From: Hypholoma sublateritium FD-334 SS-4
Lineage: Eukaryota > Basidiomycota > Agaricomycetes > Agaricales > Strophariaceae
Reading direction: 5' to 3'
Length of the DNA: 64,000 nucleotides
Assembly (NCBI GenBank): GCA_000827495.1
Contig: KN817578.1
Location: 107,829 to 171,828, forward strand
Below the pieces are notes generated by a model. That model saw nothing but the letters and a program-made list of their open reading frames with translations, had not been told where the DNA came from and did not search any database. Positions 32,936-43,899 of the stretch are shown here, in pieces; within the stretch, counting starts at the first letter, position 1; each line of letters begins with the position of its first letter. A program made the position numbers and the translations under genes.

Positions 32936-35581
32936 CTAGCGACTGCAAATGAGGGATAACGAAGCTTCTTCCAACTTGTACGTTGCTCGACAGAGGTCCC
33001 TTGAACCACGACAGATGTTCCGCCACTGATTAGCCGGACAGGGCTGTCGTTCTAATTTGGCATTAGGGTCTTCTACATTGGAAGATCCAATTTCATACAG
33101 AGATTCATTAAAGGCTGTCCATCGGCCATAATCAAGGCCCGATCGAGCATACAATGTTGGAGAAGGACACCATGACTTCAAAGCGATCTGGTTAACGTGC
33201 GCTGAAATACATGAGCCACTAATATGAAGACATTTGTGGTTAGAAAGACATACCTGTCGCACAATTATACACACCAGTCAGTAACATGATCTCCCAATCC
33301 CTCAGGGAGTCGTCCACATATTTCTTGCCGTTAGATAATGTGACAACAAACATCTCATCAGGGTTTGAGGACAAGCCCGATGGCCCAGCTAAAACTCTGT
33401 CGAAGCTGACTTCTGATACCGCTACTCTCCAAAGATATCCTCCTCGAAGCAGCACAGCACGCCCACTTGACCTATGTAAAATGACATAGCGGCATCGATC
33501 AATGTAAGCCGCATAATCACTGATATCAAAAACGTAGCCATGAGGGCGGTATGGATATTGGAAAGGATTGATATCAAGACGGGGCCTTTCCTGCAGGGTT
33601 TCTGCGTCTTGAAGGGTGCAAAAGGGGATTCCCCTCCTTAACAGATATACAGCAATATCGTCCTCTCGAAACTGAGGATGTAAGCGACATACAAGAAGAG
33701 CATGGGCAGCAGTAGTCAACGTCAATATCCATTTGACTGTGGCATGCTCATTTAGATCAAGCATGAATAAGGGGCCATCTGGCCCCAAAACTTCTTTGAT
33801 AAGTCGGAAGCGTGAAGTAAAGGCCACAGAAGCTCGATTCTCGCGTGAAAGGTCCCATTCATCAGTTGATATGGAAGTTTGGCGGGACAATTTATCAATA
33901 AAGTCGCACAGGGCAAGAATTCGTGGTCGACTGAAGAGCGCGGATGATGATCCATTCCAAGAGAGCCCCAAGATTCTTAGGAAATTCTTCTGGCGACTAG
34001 TTTCCGGCACAGCAGTTTTTAGGGGGACAGGAAGTGGGGGGAGATACCCAAAAAATCGACTGGCTGTCTCAATGGTATCCTCTTCATAGATGTCCAAGTA
34101 TAAGGAAGACGTATGTTCCTGAGACTGCGATGATTCTGGCTGAGAGCCGAAAGGTAGCCACTGTTCACTGTCCCCCAAGTCGACGAATGGCTCGGGTTCT
34201 GCAGATACCAAAGGAATAGCTGAACATTCTTTTTCGGCACAATCGTAGTCCACAAAGTCATCTTCATCGCTGGGGTCCTCACCAACACTCCCCGATTCGT
34301 CATCGGACCCAAATTCCGACGAGCAATCCCACTCGTTGGCAAATGCATCATATCGAATCTGGTTTGCGGAATAATCGCCTAAGGTGTCTTGACGCCATTT
34401 CTTCGAAACTTGCTCACGAACATACCCATCATTGTCAATGTCTTTCACCCATCGGAAAACCTTGGCACTCGCTGTCGGAGGCTGACGCTCCCTTGCCAAA
34501 CGTTTTTGCTTTTCTGATGTCGTTTCTGTCTGCTCCATGCGTTTGTTTGAGGCCTGTCGCGACTCATGAAATCGGCCCCATGCCTCCAAAAACCGGTGCG
34601 CGCTTGAGGGTTTGGTAGCTTCTGAAACGGCAGATTGTGTTTCAGCAATGAGAGCAGCCGATTCGTCATTGTCTGTGGGGATAAAAGATTCTGTTTCAAT
34701 ATCATTCAGATCGTTTCTAGAAGGAGTCTTCGAAATCGTAGTTGTGTCAAGCTGCAGCCGATAGGTTGGAGGAGCCAATGACGAGAAGCGGGGATTTTTC
34801 GCTTGCTCTTCTCCCCATGGATACCAAATAGGTATGTCGAAGCTGTTGAACCACTCCACCGATGGTTGTAATCCATCTTTCGGGGGGATGTGAAGAAAGA
34901 CGCCTGATCGCACGATTTTGGGGCTGAAACAAAATGCAAAAGATGTTATCAGGCCATCTAAAAATGTCCTTTCCACACCTTGATCCAACAGGTATGTCGC
35001 CCAATGCTTCTTCGCAAGAAAGGGATAGGGTTCCAGATCATCTTCCACGGTTTCTGCACACGCAATGAGGTACGAAAGGAGTGCTATCCAAACAGAAAAC
35101 CAGTCTCTTGACTTATCGATTGATCGCATGACCGCGTCAGGGTGAGAACGAGATTTGTTGTAGCCAAATCCCCGTGGGTTCATTGGCCTTAACGCCGGGG
35201 CATTGTAATGAAGTTGAAGGAGATGTGTGGCGAAGCTAAGGCCCTGTTCTAATTTTTCCCAACTCAGAAAAAAGGCATCCCGTATCTGGAGCCATTTGAA
35301 AAGCGATGAAGCCGGCGAGGAATATCTAATAGCGGATAGAATGGCGGGTGTAGAAAGTTAGGTTCATGGGGAAAGAAAGCTATCCAGCCCCAAGGCCGTG
35401 TCCACCAATGAGGTTCCAAATAGTCCCTGATATCGAGGTCCATTGCATTTCGAAGGCTAAGCCCATTCGAGACCTGAGGTGGTGGAATAAATGGGTTTTC
35501 TTCTGGGGCACCTAGAGCTGGCTCGCGGACCGCGCGACTGCAATTTGGCGAATAGTAAAGACGTCCATTCAAAATCTGCAC
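32936..35581 (-). pseudogene. P2, frame-disrupted paralogue of P1
   Basis: The start is the ATG at 35581, in 'LNGRLYYSPNCSR', which aligns with the P1 N-terminus. 'HWWTRPWGW', 'KSRDWFSVWIALLSYLIA', an acidic Ser-rich middle, and after a 52-nt intron (33253-33202) the last exon with 'IALKSWCPSPTLY' follow in the same order as in P1. The frame from 35581 ends in 'GMPFF' and a TGA. Adding one T to the T6 run (A6 on the plus strand, 35268-35273) would continue straight into the 35183-33254 frame. So either this copy carries a one-base deletion or the assembly has a homopolymer error. A possible intron in the 5' untranslated region (GTAAGC...TTCAG, about 35600-35655) precedes the ATG. Function unknown. 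Confidence 0.75.
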
Positions 35582-36282
35582 TAGCCCCGAGTCCGAATCC
35601 CTGAAAGTACGTTAATAGAATCGAGCTGTACATGGCGATGAAGACACAGCTTACATTAATCAAGTTGTGTAGTGTAATTTGCGAATGATGGCAATGCTAT
35701 TGGAGGCGTTGGGAATAACGTAGAGTATTCTGATGAGTCCCTGGTGGGCTATGGGGCAGATTATACGATTGGGTAGTTCTAGTGGACTGAAACCATTGGA
35801 TGGTGTGATACCGAAACCAATGATCGCGTTCTAGAAATAGAGGTGAAGTTGTAACATGGGGGTCAGGATGGCACACCGATGTGAAGTTTGAAGCTGAAGT
35901 TTGAACAGATAATAATATCGACAAACCGTCAGCACGTGATGTCGTGCTTAACTAATGTACGTGTACGCGCTAACTGTACTACTTCCAACTTTGCTACTTA
36001 CTACTAGTAGCTATGTGGCCAAAGGTTAATTCTTGGAGTGTCTTGGCGGTGTCACGAAGCAAATACTGGGTGAATACGAGTAAAAAATGTGTTATAAATT
36101 ATAATCACAGAGATTTCCCCCCCCCGGCCCCCGGGGCTTGCCCGGGGCCCCCTTCTTGCCCCCTTCACTATTTGAAAGTTGATAATTGTATACTTACTCT
36201 TAACTCTTTGTCAAATCTATGTATTTACTACGATGAGCACGGGAGCAATGACAGGATGCCTGCAGGTACCAGTGAGCGGGTA
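35582..36282. other. Intergenic region between P2 and the RING gene
   Basis: The P2 promoter side is AT-rich with no clear element. The only notable item is the C/G-run palindrome at 36117-36165. A 'GTGATGTCGTGCTTAACT' stretch near 35937 shows no partner. Confidence 0.4.
36117..36165. repeat. C/G-only low-complexity palindrome
   Basis: A run of nine or more C is followed by GGCCCCCGGGGCTTGCCCGG then GGCCCCC, and then CTTCTTGCCCCC. The CCCCGGGGC-TT-GCCCGGGG core can fold on itself. It stands in sharply AT-rich surroundings. Confidence 0.7.
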
Positions 36283-37336
36283 TCACTCCATGTCACTGGC
36301 ATGTCTAGTGAAGAGCCCTTCAAAGCACAGACGATTTGAAGATCCAAAATTCTTGCTTCCGTACATGTTGGAAAACTCCGCAGGGTCATCTGAGCGATGC
36401 GTGATTGTAAGACAGTCGGTGATAAATGAAGCAAAGTTGGCACAGGCTGTGGGCGCCCTGCGGATTTGAGCACTGCATTCAGGACAGTAGTTGGAAAGGG
36501 CCTTCTCATACGGCCTACCCAAGCAGCTGATGCGGTTTCTCAGAAGCAGGAGCTCGGAAGAGCTGCGGGCAATCTTGAGTGGAGGGTGGCACTTTATGCC
36601 CTTGAATCGCTCCTCCAGCTCTTTTTCCCACCAACTCTGGATACAAGACCCACAGAAAACGTCTCCGCAGGATAGCCTGAATTATATTGGAAGTATAATA
36701 TATTATCAGCGAAAATCCTGGGGAAAGTGTTAGAAAGAGAAATTATCAATACTTACAGAACGGGATGTTTAAAGCTTTGAGAACAGATCTCGCAAGTTGC
36801 TCTAGCGAGCAGAGAAGTTTTGATCTGATTTTAAAATCAAACCTTATAAATGTATCATATGTTGGCCATAACGTACGCTGAGAACCGTTGATTCCAGAAC
36901 CATGGCTTCGGTTTCCTGAGACGCCTTGAGGTTGGCATATTCTATGAGACTGGCAACTGCAGGCTCGGTAATTTGACCGTCGTTCTCCTCCTATACTTCT
37001 CGTGATCAGCCAGAGACATTATATTTCCTGCAATGAAAAATAAAACCTTGAATAGTTGAAGTACGCCGTCGACACCTTTCTTCGAAAGAAATTCGGGTAA
37101 TGTGTTATGCTAGAAAAAGTACGGTTGAATATCAATGTGCATTATAGAAAATGTGACGTCAATCTCACGTCTAAAAGATACTGTACAACAAATTTTGCCC
37201 TTTCATTGACAGAAGGGTATAGGGTGGATAGTTGAGATATCTCTGCGTCCGTCCAAGAAAGAGCGCTTGGAATTCTCAGCGGGACAAGTGGGTTGAGATC
37301 AAGGTATTTTGACTTGGACTTGAATGTGGCAGTCAT
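36283..37336 (-). CDS. RING-like zinc-finger protein with Asp in place of the RING histidine
   Basis: Five exons keep frame: 37336-37169, 37109-37047, 36990-36877, 36824-36757 and 36676-36283, with introns of 52-80 nt, giving about 268 residues. The N-terminal half is helical and charged. Then comes 'CEICSQSFKHPVLLSCGDVF' followed by CGSC, and after about 50 residues 'CPECSAQI'. This is the C-x2-C ... C-x-[H]-x2-C-x2-C ... C-x2-C plan of a C3HC4 RING, but the expected His is Asp (CGDVFC). Asp can bind zinc, so the fold may hold. The long insert before the last Cys pair is unusual. If active it would be an E3 ubiquitin ligase; loss of E2 binding is also possible. Translation might start further upstream, at 37435, in the same frame. 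Confidence 0.7.
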
Positions 37337-37537
37337 AACGACGATTCTTCCTAATCTAGTGCCGTACTTTACCTCGTTTATAAACAGAAGCAGGGCCTTT
37401 GTACGAATGGTAACTCGGAAAAAAAATCGGTACATTTTTTTTTGTACGTGTCCAAATTATGCTTGTTACAAAAACCTTTGGTCAATGGCAAGTTCACCCG
37501 CGGAGTAGTCTAAAGGTGTCCAACAAACCCTGATTGT

Positions 37538-39271
37538 TCACACTCGTCCGCCAGCATCCATTGATACAATAGCCCACAAAATACACAAGAGGCCGAAAGC
37601 AGCGCTGAAGAAAAAGAAAGACGAAATGGAACAAAGGCGAAGTCGCGGGACAGGTGGTTGGTCTTTAACGCGGCGTACCCGAAATATATTTGTCGGCTCG
37701 GGGTGCGACATTTCGTCCGAATCGAGACCTGCATGACTAGCCTCGTTGGCTTCGTTCGCGACTATGCTTTCAGGCGGCCGAATATCATATGGCCTCTGCA
37801 ACTGAAAGGCGTCACTCGAGGCGGCGGCAACAATAAACAATCTTGAAGCGCTATTCTCGCCATTAATGGCTATAATGACTGGTGTGTTCCGAATAAAGCC
37901 AGTGATCTGGAATTAAATAGCCTATGTTATCACTATGTATGGCGAAAATGAAAGGAACGACATACGACTGTTCTGGTCACTAGAATGGAAGGTGGAAATT
38001 ATTGAGCAAAATATTAGAAGAAGTCTAGCGAGAATATTTCCTTACGTCTATCCACATGATCAAGTTGAAAATTCCGTGATATGTATCGATTTGGTCCTGG
38101 CCGGTGTGTATCATAAATGAGGGTAATTTTGCTTCCGTTGTTGCCGCAGACAACAGTCCTGCAGTCGAGGAAAGCAACGCCGTAAAGACGGCTGACTCCT
38201 CGAGCTTGCTGACCGATGTCGTTGATACTGTGAGTCGTAAGCCAATTTGAATCGGAGATAGAGTATCTGTCCACTCCATTTGCGAGGTTGTTACAAATGA
38301 TGTGCCTTCTATCCGGTGAGATGGAGACGCGTGCACTAGTACCAGAGAAATTTCCGTCCATCAGCTCGGTATAAAATATATATGTTAGAGCGTACAAGTA
38401 CGAGTCTTTTCTGGAGTCGATCGCCCATGCAGAATGAAATGGCTGAGTCGTATTGACCACGCTAATGATTGGAATGTCTTTAAATAACTGTTGAGGCCCA
38501 TCAGCAATACCGTAAAACACGTACATAATTTCCGTTAAAAATACGACAAAAAGAGAGTACTCGTCCAAGTAATGCAATTCAAGGGGTGTCGACGAAATAG
38601 TAGTGACCAAGCTAGGGATTATCAGAGTGTTCATATCTATATAGTGGATAAAGCGATCAGCTACAAGTATCAGTTAGTTCCAAATATTGACCGCATTGGA
38701 TTAGGTGGCGGCATACGTGATAAAGGATCCAAGATTATTGCAACCTCCGTAGAATATATGACAGCTATCTGACTACCGTCGGGGTTCCAGACTTGAGTGT
38801 GAATGTATCCTCTAATCTTTAACCTCTCGTATATGTCGTCGACCTAGACATGCAAAATATCAGCCATCCTACGCCAACTTGAAGCTACTAGATAGAGATA
38901 CTGACAGGAATCCCGCTAAACCTCAGGAGGTGGATATTGCCATTAGCCGTCCCCACAACCAGGTGCTCCTGTAGGTGAGGATGCCAAGAAAGCGTAGTCA
39001 CAGGGACTTGATCGCCAACAGACACCTTTCTGTGGATCGTATAAGCGCCCGTTTCGTATACCTCAAGAATGTTAGTTAGCGTAAAATTTCCACTCTGATA
39101 GCATGCGACATGCCGGAGTCTTACATCAACAATGCCCGACTCATAGCCTACAGCCAGGTATCTGCCGTCGGGGGAAAGACAGATACAGCGGATCGCACTT
39201 CTGTCTTGCGTCGATATTGTTTTTGTCAGCGTGAGAGGCGAGGACAGTGTAATATGCCCGGGAGAGTTCAT
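37538..39271 (-). CDS. Tail-anchored divergent beta-propeller protein, member 1
   Basis: The first exon reads 'IRCICLSPDGRYLAVGYESG', and the next gives 'TTLSWHPHLQEHLVVGTANG' followed by 'NIHLLRF' after a roughly 63-nt intron. These are WD40-type blade pairs (SPDG-R-Y-L-A-V-G; WHP...L.VGT.NG). Later exons carry 'VWNPDGSQIAVIYS', 'RVSISPDRRHIICNNLANG' and, after a 14-nt mini-exon near 37965, 'NTPVIIAINGENSAS'. The C-terminal exon (37840-37538) has an acidic linker and ends in a 20-residue hydrophobic helix 'FFFSAAFGLLCILWAIVSMD' with only a few residues after it, so the protein should be tail-anchored with the propeller in the cytosol. The exon plan matches members 2-5 of this window. Function unknown. 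Confidence 0.75.
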
Positions 39272-40071
39272 TTTTGCCGTTAGAAATTATGTCGTCGGTT
39301 GAGAAGTTAAGAACGGGGGGAAATGCCTGTAATTCTAGTCGCCTCAGAGGTATACTATCGATTGTATGTCCAATGGTATTTGCGTTGGGGATTTCCAATG
39401 CTTGGCCCCCGAGGAGTCTTGTATCATATCGTCGCGACTTAAAATCCATCATGCCGGTGTACCTCTTTGAAACAGAGTCGAGTAAAACATGAGGTTAGGG
39501 TGCAGGCCGCTATCATCTTGGGACCATATGTTGTCAATATGTTGTCTCGTGGATGCGGCCCGCAAGGCTGCTTTAGGGAGACTAGCTTTGCCTCGAGGTG
39601 AGGGCTTGCCTCCTCGTTCCTCTTCTAATCCTTTGTTTTGAGATTCTATTGACGTTCATATGACTACTATAGTAAGATTTTTGCCCACATTAATTTCGCC
39701 CCCAATAATCTAGAGTAGGAGCCTTATCACAATACCCAGATGATAGAAATCAACCGCCTCAGAATTTTTTGGACCTCGTCGGCTTCCGAATCTGACTACG
39801 ATGGACGTCTTTTAAGAATTCAAGAAGCAGAGATTGGACACTTGCATTTTCACACAAACACCAAATCAAGTCGTATTCAGGTTTGGATATTGGAATCCAA
39901 ATCTTGGGAAGAACACGCTGTGAAACGGGGAGGGAGCATGGCATTGAAAATTGAAGAAATGGTTCGGGAGTCATACTGGCTCGGGTTGGTTTGTAATGCC
40001 CGTCGTCGCCAATTTTTTGGCTAAGTACTGTGAAGGTGTTCCAGCCCTACCCACAACGCCCTTTGTTACTA
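39272..40071. other. Gap between two divergent genes, no supported gene
   Basis: This is the shared upstream region of the beta-propeller gene (-) and gene A2 (+). A minus frame up to 39452 could be an upstream exon of the propeller gene, and a plus frame at 39740-40024 could be an extra 5' exon of A2; neither has recognisable content. The rest is AT-rich. Confidence 0.4.
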
Positions 40072-41591
40072 TGAATGCCTCAGTACCCGATCAAGCTCAG
40101 AATACTTCGACTTGGTTTACAAATCTTGTGCATAGATCAGAACGAAGAGGCGGTCCCCTGCGCCAAGGAACATTGAACGACTGGTTCCAACAACCCAATG
40201 CAGCAAGAATAGAGGCAAGTCTCATAGCTCGGAGCGAAAATCTGCAGAACACTAGTCCGTCAGACGTCATTATGAGCCCACCCGTTACCGCCCTCGACGC
40301 AGCTAGTACTTCTCAGGTATATATTATTGAGGTCATCTTTCGAATCATAGATTAATTCCAGTTATAGCTTCAGCGAGCTCCAACAGACTCGGAGAGAGAT
40401 GTAGTTTATGCTCACACAGACTGTGTTACCCGAGAAGACCTAACGGCATTTAGCACTAATCTACTCTCTTCGGTGACAAGAAGCATTGAAGATATGGCTG
40501 GAAGACTTACGGCCACAGTCAATCGTAATATTGAGGAACTTGGTCAAGTACGATCCAACAACGGTCGTTCTTCCACGCGCAAGTCGGGGCTCCCGCTGAG
40601 ACGGAGTGCAGCGACAAATGCAAACCATGTGCGTATTGAATTCCGACTGCAGGTACTATACAAATATCTTTCAATCTAGAAATCTGTGCGAGAACATTTC
40701 AGGCGCCTCTCAGTCAATTATTTTCAAACTCGCGCGTCAGCGGACGAGTCGAAGCGCTTTGACGAAGCGAAGAAAGAAAACCCTGGATGCGAATCATGCA
40801 CTCCTGCTAGCTTCCGGTTGTATCTGGATGGGCCCCCTAGATGCGAATGGAACAAATCTGCTGCCCGAGTATTTGCTCGAAGCTTTGTCGAATACCATAA
40901 TTTTGCTGAGGATCGGCGCGGGGTTGTCTTACTTGAAGCGCAGAAGATGGCTCTAACGCGTATCAAGACCATTAAAGCCGAGTACGTACTTTCCCAGCGC
41001 TCTGCTCAGATACAATTCGCGACAGCTAGAGAGGCACGGAGGCGAGAAAGACGGGCGAATGTGAGTGGTCTGCCAAGCTAGTATTGGCCGTTCTAGATCT
41101 AGCGTGCAAATTCTGACTCCAGAACTGGGAGCGTATAGTTATTTCACCAAAGACTTGAAGCTTGCAATCTACATCCCGGAACAAGGAAACACAGGGAGAT
41201 TATTGCGGCACTTGGGGTCGACAGAGTGTCTGAGGACGAATCTGACTACGACGAGCTGGAAACTAATCTTCCTGCACGTACCCGGGCACCTCGGTACTAC
41301 ATATTGCACGCTCGCTGGCGTAATCCGGCCTTACGTCCATTCTTACATGTTCTCGACCTCATTTATTGCATTGTCAGAAGGGTATCCCTGCGAAGGAGGG
41401 GAGCGTACACTCGACAGCGCCAAGACAGCTCGACATCCATCCGGTATACGGCAAAATCCTTATTTGTCCCTGGCTGCTCCATTTCGGTATACTCTCCAGA
41501 GTGGCTGGCTTCACACGCGGACGTTGCTTTTGTTGTTCGTCCGTCACCCGGTCCCTACGATTTCACCCATGAGCCTGATGTTATCAAGTAA
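40072..41591 (+). CDS. Hypothetical protein A2, paralogue of A1
   Basis: The N-terminal exon (from the ATG at 40072) is polar and low in complexity. Spliced exons then give a coiled-coil-like 'SSVTRSIEDMAGRLTATVNR', a basic helical block 'YVLSQRSAQIQFATAREARR', and, after an intron ending GTATAG near 41133, 'LFHQRLEACNLHPGTRKHRE'. 'LGVDRVSEDESDYDELE' (41218-41268) matches 'LGAVGMSSDESEQE' of A1. Then come 'YYILHARWRNPALRPFLHVL', and near the end 'FVPGCSISVYSPEWL' and 'RPSPGPYDFTHEPD'. The A1/A2 match lies in the C-terminal half; the N-terminal halves share only composition. Function unknown. Confidence 0.7.
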
Positions 41592-41879
41592 GAATGATTC
41601 CACTCCAACTTTGCCTCGTTTTTTTATCAGGCTGATTTTTGGCCCCGAGTTTCATTGAAAATAATAGAGATGGAATAATTTCGTGGATACGGATGAAGAG
41701 ATTGTCAGCGACCCGGGAATGGGATATCTCCCATATGGCCATGGAATGAATTGACTCGGATAATCAGATGAACCAGCTCGAATTTAGACCTGACGGCGAC
41801 TTCGGGACTTGTTCCCAGAAATATGTACTTAAGCCTCTGTTTACCTCGTCTGAAGTTAGAACATATCTTGTCCCCTACC

Positions 41880-43674
41880 ATGGAAGTAAGCTTACGGACC
41901 CGAGAACAAGTCTACGGCCCATGCGGCAAGGTCGCCCAAGTGATCATTTCTCCCGATGGCAAATTCATAGCTATTGGGACAGTGACAAAGATATTAACAG
42001 TATGTTTCTTCTGTTCAAATATTCGAGTATCGCGTTGAAGCCAAATCTATGTAGATACACACGCGTCATGGCGCTCGACCCCATCCGTGGGGAGTCGTCG
42101 CCGAGCTCCATGAGCAATACGAACAGAATTCCGTGCAAGGTTTTGCGGGTATACTTTGGCATCCCCACGTCCCACGCATGCTCCTGGTCGCGTGTTTCAA
42201 CGGACTCATATATCAGCTGTCATTTGACGATCCTGTGAGTAGCTTCAAGTTTAATCTGCAACACAAGCCTACTCACTGTACAATCGGAATAGGGTGATGC
42301 TCACGACGTGAGCCTTACGACTCGCCACATCATCAACCTTCCAGAGGAATGCTTCCACGTCGGAAGAGGCATTACCATGTCTCACATCGCCATGAACGAG
42401 GCAGCGTCGGAGATCACTGCAGTCATTGGTCCCAGACTGCTCACATACGGGGAACCATTTTCAGGTAAGCGATCGTGATACATTGCTAGAAATCATATTT
42501 TCTTACCTTCTACATATTTCAGGTCATTATACAAGAGCAGATGTGTATCGCGAGTGCATTCCTGATAGACTTGTTGGACAATCGCCTTTGGACATTTGGT
42601 ACATCAGCTCCACCCATGTAGTCATTGTGTACTCCACCTCGATCTTGTAAGTGCTTTGTGTTTAGGTCTGGAAACCATTCGGTAGTATATACTGACCTTT
42701 CATTTATGATCAGTGTATACGTTCCTGCCCCCCCTTATCTACGCATTTGGACAATAGACATCCCTCAAGCTAGAGCGCTGTACGTCCTTGGAAAGACGCG
42801 GTCAATAAATTTAAAACTCACAAATGATTGGCAGGGTATCGGCTACACTTTCCCCAGACAAGACTCTACTCGTCGGCATCACGCAGTCCGGCCAAGCAGA
42901 CGTATATTCCTTGAAGACGCGCCGTTTCGTGTCTACCATCGGATTCAATCAAGTCTCACTTCACGGTCTAGCGACTGTCACCTTTTTCAATTGGGACAAA
43001 CTGTTGTTTTCCCGAGATGACGATGCGTCGCTGTTAGTTGTGGCCGACGTCTTGAGCCCCATACACAAGCTTTCCAAATTTGTCCCGTTCACGAAATTTG
43101 ACCCACGTAAGTGACACAGTTTTGTTTATATTGATATAAATTTGCTGATGAGTCTGTACCTGACCTAGTGCGCATCATGGTCAGTTCTATGATTTTGAAG
43201 TATCATAACGTGTGCTGACATAGGGCTCTAGGGGGCAGGCATTATTGATGGTAGATACCACATCATCGTGACGAGGCCATACATCGCTGACCCGGCGAAC
43301 TTGAATGTGGTTGGACTTATTGTCCCCGACGTATGTGTATATCTCGTCTGCGTTGTTTGTACTAAGTTGTGGACCCAACATTCCTACAGAATTTCCACAT
43401 GTCGGACGAGATAATAGAGGGAAGTGATCATCAGGTTAACAAGGACGAATCTCAAGTGACCGTCGCTGGGCCTGCGAAGCCCACTGAACCCGCGAAGCTC
43501 GCGCGTTTTAGTTTTACGCAGGCCGCATTTGTGATGCATGGTACAGGAGCGATTTTTTGGATTGTCTGGAGATTTAGCCAGTTGGAAACCCCGACCTCGC
43601 AAGACGCATTTTGGGCAGGATTTTCCTGCGGCTTTGTCATGTCTTTGACGTGGATCTTAATGTGGTCGGGCTAA
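41880..43674 (+). CDS. Tail-anchored divergent beta-propeller protein, member 2 (two C-terminal membrane helices)
   Basis: Start at 41880. 'VAQVIISPDGKFIAIGTVTK' is followed after a roughly 56-nt intron by 'GFAGILWHPHVPRMLLVACF' and 'NGLIYQLSFDD' (about 42150-42230). Further exons give 'ASEITAVIGPRLLTYGEPFS', 'LDIWYISSTHVVIVY', 'YLRIWTIDIPQARAL' and 'SATLSPDKTLLVGITQSGQA' followed by DVYSL (about 42845-42915). The last exon, 43391-43674, has a polar linker and two hydrophobic helices, 'AAFVMHGTGAIFWIVWRF' and 'FWAGFSCGFVMSLTWILMW', at the very end. It differs from the other members in having two helices instead of one. It lies downstream of A2 on the same strand. Function unknown. Confidence 0.75.
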
Positions 43675-43899
43675 TTTTTGATTGTACACATATATCGATA
43701 ACCTTTCCTACGTATACTCGGTGATGCAAACTGGCTGGATGTACATGTTGAAATGACCATGATATTGCGTGCTTTCGACGAAATGGATCACATGAAACGT
43801 ACAAGTCAACATAAGTTGTACATGTGGCAGTGCATGCTATCGCAACCTGTCCTTTGATCGCTTTCGGCCGCAGCATTGAACTTCCCTCAACCCACTCTG

